From assembly GCA_026826555.1 (NCBI GenBank), contig JAKSZT010054399.1, positions 3,725,627-3,789,626 of the forward strand: a DNA stretch of 64,000 nucleotides. The letters run 5' to 3'. The translations under genes and the position numbers were made by a program. Source of the stretch: Tolypeutes matacus. Taxonomy: Eukaryota; Chordata; Mammalia; Cingulata; Chlamyphoridae. Numbering within the stretch: the first letter of the stretch is position 1; each line of letters starts with the position of its first letter. Below the pieces are notes generated by a model that had not been told where the DNA came from, made no database searches, and was given only the letters and a program-made list of their open reading frames with translations. This document shows, piece by piece, positions 24,337-64,000 of this stretch.

Positions 24337-25815
24337 CATTTTTTTTATGGGTCTAACCATAGGATAGTGTATTCTTTCAAGAATTATTAACACTCATCTT
24401 TTCCCTGTCCCTTCTTTATGATTTCACATGGTAAGATATGGCATTGAGGATTCCTTTACTGTTGTCTCAACATATTCAGTCCTGTACTTCAAGGACACCT
24501 GAATTTGTGAGAGTTCCTTTTAAATATAAACTGTCTTTTCTAGACTAACAAGATATTGCCTCAATATTTTTCATATTAAAATATAGTGTAAAGCTAAATA
24601 TCTAATGTATTTGGCATTCAACATCAGTAAAATTAAAATTTGTGAAAATTCTTAATTGATTAGGACAATAGGGAAGAATGGTACCAAAGAGCTTTGATAA
24701 GGTTGAAACTTACCAGGGAATTTCAGAGCACTCATCTTTCTAGACTGCTGGAATACTCTTTTCCAGTTATTTTCTCTTTTGGAAAATGAAAGAATAACAG
24801 AAAACTAAAAATTCCCAATGGCAATTAGCCTCCATATCACTGAAATTAACTATTTTATGGCTTCTAATTTGTACAAAATCACACTCAGCAGCTCATAGAA
24901 TTGTTCCAAATCCTGTCAGAATAGTCTGTAAGGGACTGATCTCTGAAAATGCTCTTTCCTTAATTAGGAGGCACCATAGCATCTTAGAAACATGGAGGCA
25001 GCCTTCTGTTGAAACATTGCCTCAGTCACTTACTAGCTATGTGATCCTGATAAAGTTACTTAACAAAAACTTTGTGAGATTCAGAGATAAAGAACGTGAC
25101 AATTAGTTCCTTTTTCTCTTTTCCCTTTTCTCCACCTATAACCCATTTCAGTCCAGATCATTTGCTCAGGCTAAGCTTACAGGTTCCATTACAATATTAC
25201 TTAATATTACAGAGCTTCTTAGTTCAACAGTCAGAGATGATCCTGTTAACTTCAGTCATCAATATATGATTTATGTTACAAAAGGGACTGGTGTGCTTCT
25301 GGAATGTTTGATGACTACATCATAATGGGAATGCCTGTTAAGGTCCCTCAAAATGGATAACCTAAGGAAGGGTAAGTACAAATCAAGTGAATTCACATGT
25401 CTATTGAGCATTTCTGTAGCTCAGTCCAAGAACGTACTGGTATCCATGTATTAGAACATCCAATAAATAAAAAGTGCATTTGTGATAGTAAAAAACAGAT
25501 AGATAAAGCTGAAACACTTCAAATAAAAGGTCTTCAGAAAACAAGGAATTCCAGGAAAAAATTGACCTGCTAATTTTTCCCTAAATAATAATTAAATCAT
25601 TAAACAAACTCAAAATTGTTTTTCCGTGTACAGAAAATGAAAGTTGGCATAAGATTTTGGACATATTTCCCTATACACAATACTTTGACCATAAGTTAAA
25701 GTATTACTTTAACTTACTTACTTTGCAGTAAGTTTTAACAGCCTCAGTTCTCTGTTGCACTAAATCCCTGGCACTGTTAGCAGGTAACGTTTTGGATGTC
25801 ATGTAAATTTTACTG
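24336..25815. other. Intronic sequence, mostly unique; one MIR-like fragment
   Basis: A short MIR-like core, CAGTCACTTACTAGCTATGTGATCC, lies near 25023-25047. The remainder is AT-rich with no exon or element I recognise. Confidence 0.5.
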
Positions 25816-26265
25816 ATGAAGCCGAAGCCTGGTAACTGTCAGTGCCGCATGAAAAGACCTGAGACAGAAAGAAAAGCCACTCTCGAAGCAGGCTGTAAAT
25901 CGTCCTGGTTCACGCGGATCTCCCCGAGTCGAATCGGTACCTCAGCTTCTTCGGTTAAATTCTGTCTGGTGATTGCAGGAGTGCTGACCAGAGAGTGAGG
26001 TACCAGGTACCCATTCCATTCTAGAGGGCAGCTCTCAAACCTTTCAGCACCAGCATGTGATCCTGTTTGGAGGGATTCGCATCTACCTTGACCGGCACTT
26101 GGGCTCCACCACCTGTGGGGCCTGAGTGGGTTCAGCCTGGCCCAGAAGAAAACAGGAAAGCACATGTTCAGGAAGTTGGAGTGTCAAACACTTCCAACGG
26201 CTTCTCTGCCTTAAATTCTCCTCCTACTGAGTCCTTTAGGGACTCAACAGCTTCTTTTCACTAAA
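25816..26265. other. Unidentified CpG-rich patch, candidate processed pseudogene
   Basis: About ten CpGs fall between 25820 and 25955 in an otherwise CpG-poor intron. The minus strand is open for 108 codons (25839-26165), including AEVPIRLGEIRVNQDD; another minus frame contains VKVDANPSKQDHMLVLKGLR. Such protein-like pieces in shifted frames suggest a decayed coding sequence. I do not recognise the parent. It could also be unique regulatory sequence. Confidence 0.4.
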
Positions 26266-26389
26266 GCCATTCCTTGTCTCTTAGATGACTATCCATAAAA
26301 TACTTTCTGTAGGTTCCAGCTACCTAAGTACATCACGACTTAGAACACACCCCTGTAACATGAAATTATTTTTTAGAAGTTTAATTTTC

Positions 26390-27021
26390 CTGTTGTTTTC
26401 TACCAGTATATAAAAATAGAATAGACTTTTGTGTACTAACCTTGTATCCTACAAGGTTAATTCTAGTGATTGTTTTATAAATTCCTTAGGATTTTCTTTG
26501 TAAATGGTATGCCACCTGCAAATAGAGACAGTTTTATTTCTTCCTTTTTAATCTTCATTTCCTTTTATTGCTTTATTGATGTGACTAGGATTTCCAGTAC
26601 AATGTTGAATAGAAATAGTGCAAACTGGCATTCTTGCCTTTTTCCTGATCTTAGGGTGATAGTGTTAAATATTTCACTTTTAAGTATGTTAGCTTTAGTT
26701 GTTTTGTAGACGTTGGTTGAAAACGTTCCCTCAACTTCCTAAGTTTTTCATGTGAATTTTGTATAAAAAAATTGTTATAAAATTTTGTATAAAAAAATTC
26801 TGCATCTATTGAGATGGTCATATGAGTTTTATCCTTTATTCTTTTACTTTGGTAAAAATACATTGAATGGTTTTTGAATGTTAAGGCAACCTTGTATTCA
26901 TTTGTAATATTTCTAATTGACTTAATTTTGCCTGTTTTGCAGTTTCATAATTTTTTTATTTTTTAGTGATTGTGATATGTTCTTTTTTCTTTTATGTATC
27001 CTAAATGTACTTATTTTTATG

Positions 27022-27053
<32 letters not shown>

Positions 27054-27060
27054 CATACTA
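26390..27060 (-). mobile_element. L1 ORF2 fragment (antisense)
   Basis: Reversed ORF2 phrases: TTCCAGTACAATGTTGAATAG, TGCATCTATTGAGATGGTCAT, GTTAAGGCAACCTTGTATTC. A duplicated AAATTGTTATAAAATTTTGTAT-type run lies near 26766-26800. Ends near a 33-base T run at 27021-27053. Confidence 0.8.
27021..27053. repeat. Poly(T) run
   Basis: About 33 consecutive T. It sits within AT-rich L1-derived sequence and may be a reversed poly(A) tail. Confidence 0.9.
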
Positions 27061-27780
27061 TCCGGTGATGTCATCTAAAGTGAGTTTATGTTCTAGTTTT
27101 TGATTTTGCCGGCCTTATATTTTTTGGTATATTTTAGAAATTTTTCTTTGCAATTTCAGTTGGGAAGTTTACATTTTTTTTCTTTTGGTTACCTGTCTTG
27201 TTCTATGCATGTTTCCTCTGTGTTATAAATTTGTACTTGCTTTCTAATAAGCCTCCACTCCAAAACCAGGTCTACATTAGAGTTTCCATAATTTTGCCCC
27301 ATGTTGATGTTGGGAGTACTGCAGATTCAGCCACAGATCCATTCACTGATTTAATTCATATCCTGATCCAGAGGCTGCTGCTGTGTTTTCCCCCTCATTA
27401 GGCCGCCAAGTGTCGCTTATAAACTCTAGCTGCAGGCAGCTGGTGGCCTCCTTTCAGGACTGGAAGCCTGTACCAACCTTTGGCTTCAAGCGGTGAGCCT
27501 GACTAGCACTCTTCTTGTGGAGCATCTTTAGTCCTGGTTTCCCCAGAAAGTGGGGTGCTTCTAGCCACACTATACCTGTTCCTAGACCCAGAGCCCTGCA
27601 AGTCTCTGGCCATATTTCTACCCAAAACTTTGTGTTTCTTTTTCTCTTCTGTTAGGCAAAGATTGTCTTAAGTCTTTTTAAAAATTACTACATTTTATAT
27701 GGTGCTTGGGGGAAAGGAGTGAATCATTCTAGAAACTTACTGAGTCTTCTTGACTAGATATCTAAATATTGTTCCTTAAT
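27060..27780. other. Intron, GC-richer in 27400-27620, unclassified
   Basis: 27400-27620 (from GGCCGCCAAGTGTCGC to AGAGCCCTGCAAGTCTC) stands out by composition. It could be the reversed 5' part of an old LINE, but I cannot align it. No open frame of note. Confidence 0.4.
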
Positions 27781-27781
27781 T

Positions 27782-28002
27782 GTTTTTTTTTTTTTAGGGG
27801 GTACTGGGGAATGAACCCAGGACCTTGTACATGGGAAGCAGGTACGCAACCACTGAGCTACATCCACTCCCAAATGAGAGCTGCTTTTTTTCTTTTTTCT
27901 TTTGCTTGTTTGTTTCTTTTTTAGGAGGTACCTGGGAACAAACCCAGGACCTCGTACATGGAAAGCAGGCGCTCAAACACTCGAGCTACATCTGCTCCCA
28001 TT
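27782..28002 (-). mobile_element. Dimeric DAS SINE (antisense)
   Basis: T run, then GAACCCAGGACCTTGTACA and ACCACTGAGCTACATCCACT, a (T/C)-rich spacer, then a second reversed unit GAGGTACCTGGGAACAAACC ending GAGCTACATCTGCTCCCA. Imperfect flanking similarity around ATTGTTCCTTAAT and CATTCCTTAATG suggests the target duplication. Confidence 0.92.
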
Positions 28003-28594
28003 CCTTAATGTTTTGTCACTCTTGTTTCACTTGATATATGCTCTTGTGAAATTAAGCTTGAATTTTAATGTCTAGCAGGGCAAACCCTAATTTATTTCTT
28101 TTTTAAAATCTCCTTTTCTTGGACATAATCCTGTATTTTTCCATCTGAACGTTAAAATTAGTTTATCTAGTTTTGAAAAAAAGTATTGGAATCTATCTTA
28201 AATTTAATTACATGCATATGTTAATTTTAGAAAGACCATCAGTTTTATGCTATCAAGTTATCCAGATCCATTGTGTATCTGTTTATTTAGGGATTTCAAT
28301 AATTAGTTTCTGTGCCTTACTTGAGAACTTTATTCCTGTATATGTAAATATACTGGTATATTTACATATACTGCTTCCTGGTTATTAGTAGAAAAGAAAT
28401 TAAAATGTCTTTCTTGTATCCACTTTCTTTGCCAAAATACCCAATCAGTTCTAAAGGTTTTTCGTGTTTAAGCTCTGGGTAATAAAAGTTTGTTGGTGAG
28501 TTGGTAGCAGCAGACTAATGAGTAGCATAAATTTTGTCATATCTCTTGCTTCCCTTGAGTTCTGTGGTTCTCCTGGTTATATTTTCTCATATTC

Positions 28595-28757
28595 TTTTTT
28601 TTTTTTTAAAGATTTATTTATTTATTTCTCCCTACCCCCTCGTTGTTTACATTTGCTGTGTCTGCTTGTCTTCTTTTCAGGGGGCACCAAGAACTGAACC
28701 CAGGACCTCTGATGTGGGAGGGAGGCACCTAATTGCCTGAGCCACCTCCACCCTCTC
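28595..28757 (-). mobile_element. DAS SINE (antisense)
   Basis: T run, AAAGATTTATTTATTTATTTC tail, reversed B box GAACCCAGGACCT, reversed head ending CTGAGCCACCTCCACCC. CTCATATTCTT flanks both sides (about 28588-28598 and 28755-28765) as a target duplication. Confidence 0.92.
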
Positions 28758-28764
28758 ATATTCT

Positions 28765-29575
28765 TATGGACTATTATTTATTTAGTATTTGGGCATATTA
28801 TTTTATTGCTATTATAATTTTAGAAAACCAAAATGTAGTTAGCTCAAGGGTATAATATTTTCTGTCTTTGAAACCTACATGTATGGATTCTTAAATGTTT
28901 TGTAACTTGAAGGTTTGGTTTTTTTCCTGGATTTAAATACCCTGTTTGTAACAGATGGCAAAAGACTTAATGTTTTTCAGAAATGTGTTAGTGCGTATAA
29001 ATCTAAGTTTGATCATTTTGTTTACCAGAGTCCTCTTTGTAATTTCCATGTAATTTGATACTTACTTTTTCAACATATATGAAAATGTTCAAATTTTCTG
29101 TGTTTAGGTTGAATGAAAAAGCTATAGTTTTGATAGCATTTTATTTATGAAACCAGATGTACTCATCCTTAAACTTGTGAGAAATATAGTGAGACCTCAG
29201 AATTTTAAGGGTGCTCTTAGAGAGCAATTTTGAATCAGAATTAGCAGTGATTAAACTGGTCCTAACCCTAACATATAGCCTCCTTTTCCTTTACATGTAC
29301 ATATTTTGGAATCTGAATTCTGGACCTTCTCTTTTGTAGGGCCATAACTTTGAATAGAGTTATTTAACATCACTGTTCTCGTCTGAATAGTGGGGTTAGT
29401 AATACCTCCTATTCAAAGGATCAAATAAGATTATATGAAATATTTAGTTCGCCCTTTGCTTGGTAAATAATAAGAGTTCAACAAATGGTAACTTTTTAGG
29501 GTGATGATTTTTAAACTTCCTTTTGACTCTGTTTTTGTCTCTAATCTTTGTATTTGAAAAATGTATAAGAACCTG
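28765..29575. other. Intron; MIR-like fragment near 29390-29500
   Basis: A weak MIR-like tail is visible (AATAGTGGGGTTAGTAATACC then TAATAAGAGTTCAACAAATG). Otherwise unique AT-rich sequence. Confidence 0.45.
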
Positions 29576-29584
29576 ATAGGTTAC

Positions 29585-29935
29585 AATGTAGGATGAACTT
29601 CGAAGACATCATGTTGAGTGAAATAAGCCAGATACAAAAAGGCAGATAATGTATGATGTCGCTTATATGAAAATACCTGAAATACACAAATTCATAGAGA
29701 CAGATAGTAGTTACCAGGGCCCAGAGGAGGGGAGGATTGAAGGGAAGTGGATGTTACTGCTTAATGGGTCCAGAGTTTCTGTTTGATGTGATGAAAAATT
29801 GGAGCAATGGTAGCACAATACCATGAATGTAATTAATAACACTGAATTGTACACTTGAAAGTGATTAAAATGGGAAAATGTGAGTTGTATATATGTTACT
29901 ACAATAAAATGTGTAAAAAAAAACATCCAAAAAAA
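29585..29935 (+). mobile_element. L1 3' end with poly(A) (sense)
   Basis: Typical L1 3' end: GATGAACTTCGAAGACATCA, GTGAAATAAGCCAGATACAA, GAATTGTACACTTGAAAGTG, then AATAAAATGTGTAAAAAAAA. Truncated at its 5' side. Confidence 0.85.
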
Positions 29936-31430
29936 AACTGTACAGGGAAATGTAGTCTACATAAAGAAACTTGTTACCTTACCAGGAGAGTGGTAAGATA
30001 GTGGGCATTTTTAGAGAAAGCCATTGTTCTATCTTAAATGGGTAAGAACTTAAGTTTTTGTTTGTTTCACCAAAAAGGCCATGTAATTTAGCTTTAACGT
30101 TCCTTTGCAAATTGATTTTATAATAGTAGGATGATTTGAGAAAAAGTAAAACTGTCTTATTCAGATTTAACATTGTGAATAGACAACTGACTTATAGAAG
30201 GTTAGTACTGTACTTTTGATTCAGTTACTAAGCAGAACTATATAATATGAAAATCCTGCTTGGATTTGACATTTTACAGTTGACTCTTGGGTTCTATCAG
30301 TTCTTTGCTTATCTTTCAACCTCCTGAATTTTCACCAGCAGAATTTTGTTTTCTTTGGCCTATAAGAAGATAGGAAGGAAGAGTGGTTTAATCTTTTCTC
30401 TCAAAGTTGAAAACAGCTTGAGACCAAAACCGCTTATTAATCCAATTTAGACTAAAAGGGACAAGCTTCTGAGTTAGTGAATTCTGGCAAGGAGGTGTTT
30501 TGTTTTTGTTTTTGTTTGTTTGTTTGTTTTGAGAAGATACCTGTTTACTGTCCTCTGGAGTACTGGGGGTGTAGATTTGGAATATTGGGAAGCTTTACTT
30601 TTTTGAAATGTCATAAAAATTTGGACAGCATCAGCCACATTTATGTATAGTATTTTTACTTAAGACTATTTACCTTCTCCACTGTTCTCCCCTTTGGGAA
30701 GAAAAAAATTAACATGAATTCTTCATTCATAATTCAGTCTGTATTACTTTTAATTTTCTCCCTTCAAATAGTTACAATGGCTTCCAGTTATAATTTTAAG
30801 AATATGGGATTTCTCCTTTTGTTAAAGGAGTATTTTTCTAATACAGTGGGATTATTTTGCCCTCATTAGGACAGATAAAATGTCACATCCATGGATTCAG
30901 CAAGTAGCACCAACTACTTGCAAATAAGGAGTTTGAATTAGAGGATATGTTGTCCATTGATCTCATTTTGTGATTGGTGTAAATGCAGTTCAAAGCCATC
31001 TGGTTAGGCCAGGGGATGGAGGACTCCTAACCCTTTTAGGAAACAACGGAATTGTGAGCTCAGCTACAACAGCTTCCTAGCAACAACTTCCTGGTCCTTT
31101 TTAGGACAGCGGTGCTTACATTGAGCCCCCAGACTATAATGTAAAACTTCTAAGTGTGATAGCACGTTCACCAGTGTTTATGACTTTTCACTTTCTGCTC
31201 TCACTTCCTAGTCCCCTGTTAGAGGGTGGCAGCTCAACAGAGGTCTGGTGTGGTCCTTGTCCATGCAGACTAAAACCTGAAAAGGGAAAGAGCTTCACAG
31301 TCTAGTCCAGCTGTGAATGTGCAATAGACCCTGATGTAACTAACCCTCACTCCTCCCCCTTTTAGATGTAAGATGGCAAAGGGAAATGAGGAAATCTGTC
31401 AACAAATTCAGCAAAATGCTAAATTTAATT
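29935..31430. other. Intron without a recognised element
   Basis: Mostly unique. A (TTTG)n run lies at 30501-30530. No splice-bounded reading frame resembling the missing upstream RANBP9 exon is present. Confidence 0.5.
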
Positions 31431-32840
31431 TTTAAAAATTTCTTTCATTTTGTGTATTTGCTCTACCATCGTTCACATTAGTCCTCTGTGGACTGTTGGG
31501 ACCCTGAAACCTTCTGCGAGATTAAAACTATTTCCATAATAGTGTTAAGGCATTGTTTGCTTTTTCACTGTGTTCACAGTTGCACTGATGCTGCAGAAGC
31601 ATTGGTGGGTGAAACTTCTGGCAGTGTAGTATGAATCACTGCAGTGGTATCAAACTGTCATTGTATTCTTTACTGTCACACACATGCAGTTTTGGGAAAA
31701 AAAGGCAAAAAAACCCAAAACACCAGTTTAACTAAGAATGTCCTGATGTGGTAAAATTATTAATTTTATTGAGTCTCAACCGTTGGTTGTCCAGATCTTT
31801 TTAACAATATTTGTAAAGAAATGGGAATTACACATAAAGCTGTTGCATGCTGAAGTCCAGTGGTTATGTTAAGGAAGATCTCCTGTATGATTGTTTAAAT
31901 TGTGACCTGAAGCAACTGTTTCTCCTTCTCCCTCTCAAGGAACATCACTTTTACATGAAAAAAATTACTGGCAGGAATGTATTATACAGATTTAGATATC
32001 TGGCAGGCATTTTCTCAAAGATGCACAAAGTGAGCTTGTCTCTTCAAGGAAAACAATGGGCAGTATTCATATCTAATGATAAAATACAAGCTTTTAAGTG
32101 AAAACTAGAATTTTAGAAAACTTAAGCCCCACCATATCTTGCCAACACTTAAGAGATTTTTCTGATGCGATCACTGATATTAATAAATGTGAAATTTTGA
32201 TATTATCTAATGAAATTATCAGCATTTGGAAGATCTGCATAACTCAGCCAGTATTTTCCAGGTAACCAGTACATGCTGTTTTAAAACCATGGCTGGGTAA
32301 AAAAAAAATCCATTCAAAGTACATGGTAAGCCAATGGATTGTTACGGAGCAGAGTATGAAAAGTCTATTGCTGTAGTTTCAGATTCCAGATTATAGCTAG
32401 TCTCTAAAAATGACCACCTCTTGAGTTTTGGTATGGTATCAACGAAGAATACCTATAATTATTTAAAAAGGTTATCAATAGTCTTTCCTTTTCCAACTAA
32501 ATATCTGTGTAAGGCTGTTTTTTTTCTTTATACACTTCACACAAAACAACATATCACAACAGACTGAATGCAGAGGGAGATAAAAAAATCCACCTGATTT
32601 CTATTAAACCACACATGAAAGAGGTTTGCAAAAAATGTAAACAGTGCCATTTCTCAACACTAAATTTTTGGCACTTTGGTAATTATTTTTTAAAATTTAC
32701 CATGTAATGGGTTTGTTATTGTAAATTAAGGGAATTAATTAAAACTGAGGAATTTTAAAGAATTTAGAGTCCTGTGTTTAGGTTGATTTTGTGAATCATT
32801 CCAAAATACTTTTAGAAAACCAGTGTATGGAATCCCTGAT
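31430..32840 (+). mobile_element. Fossil hAT-superfamily DNA transposon (transposase remnant)
   Basis: In sense, 31847-32101 stays open and reads FRYLAGIFSKMHKVSLSLQG then AVFISNDKIQAFK, matching the conserved block of hAT transposases of the ZBED5/Zaphod type (family pattern: L-A-D-I-F-x-x-x-N-x-x-x-L-x-L-Q-G-K). Downstream nucleotide sequence to about 32500 continues the same transposase in broken frames (e.g. HLEDLHNSA-like sequence near 32225). Stops and indels show it is long dead. Boundaries are approximate and terminal repeats were not identified. Confidence 0.7.
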
Positions 32841-33320
32841 GTACACATGTCTTAGTGTAGTTTTATTAAGTACTTCAGATGTTTTTGTATGAATTTGACA
32901 TTTATCGCTTTCTTTGGTAGTCCATTTTTTCACTCTCCATTTGACAACACAATTTGTTTCCTGTGTCACATTTCTCTTTTCTTCCACAAGTCTCTCTCTG
33001 CATTTTGTGAGAAATCTTTATCCTAAATATCTATCTGTAGATAAATTGGGAAGATTTTTTTTTTTTTTTTAACAGATGTTGGTGGAGTGCCCAATTTATT
33101 ACTAGTTCATTGGGTGTTGCTATGTTTATGAATGATTACTGTAGGAATTTACTATGAATCTGGGTTTTATTGGTGCTTAATTTTGTCCTTTGCTGCTATG
33201 TAAAAGCTTTTCTTAGCTACCCTATGAGTTTTGACTTGGGCTTAGTACTGATGGTGTTTGAGAGTGTTTGATAACTTATACGTATGTGAATATAGTAACC
33301 TGCTTTTTCTTTTCTTACAG
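32840..33320. other. Intron before RANBP9 exon a
   Basis: T run at 33055-33070; otherwise unique sequence leading to the pyrimidine tract of the exon a acceptor. Nothing else recognised. Confidence 0.5.

Positions 33321-64000
<30,680 letters not shown>

Overview
This is a vertebrate nuclear window: AT-rich, intron-dominated and full of LINE-1, tRNA-derived SINE and old DNA-transposon fragments. Nothing in it looks bacterial, phage or plasmid. The abundant SINE has an intact-looking tRNA-type head (A box near TAGCTCAAGTGGTTG, B box GGTTCGATCC) and in some copies a second body ending in AAATCTTTAAAAAA. It matches my recollection of the DAS SINEs of xenarthrans, so the source is probably an armadillo (Dasypus) or a close relative. 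The clade is fairly secure; the species is inference.

The only live gene I can support is RANBP9 (RanBPM), on the + strand and partial at both ends. Ten consecutive coding exons lie between 33321 and 63614. They total 1255 nt, all join in frame at GT/AG sites, and encode about 418 residues: the C-terminal part of the SPRY domain, LisH, CTLH, the Ser/Asn-rich linker and the start of the CRA domain. The first SPRY exon(s) lie upstream of base 1 and the rest of CRA downstream of base 64000. RANBP9 is a scaffold subunit of the CTLH (mammalian GID) E3 ubiquitin ligase.

Layout. 1-33320 is one long intron. It holds antisense L1 and HAL1-like blocks (1-4150, 6840-9880, 11900-13260, 16430-18660, 20270-21780, 26390-27060), two copies of an unclassified ~1.3-kb repeat (4380-6020 and 14870-16090), many DAS SINEs, a processed AMD1 pseudogene (10245-11736, minus strand) that still carries its 5' UTR and uORF, an unidentified CpG-rich patch (25816-26265), and a decayed hAT transposase (31430-32840). 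33374-39807 holds a sense L1 (34440-38890) with its own nested insertion. From 39808 on, exons alternate with introns containing an old hAT MITE, MIR/L2-like pieces, microsatellites and a ~270-bp segment present in two different introns (53586-53861 and 55874-56349).

I found no previously undescribed multi-gene system. The items most worth checking are the AMD1 retrocopy with its uORF, the paired intronic segment, a weak donor after the exon ending at 61618 with an immediate in-frame stop and a downstream AATAAA (a possible short RANBP9 isoform), and the unidentified CpG-rich patch. Family names for repeats come from recognition, without a database search.
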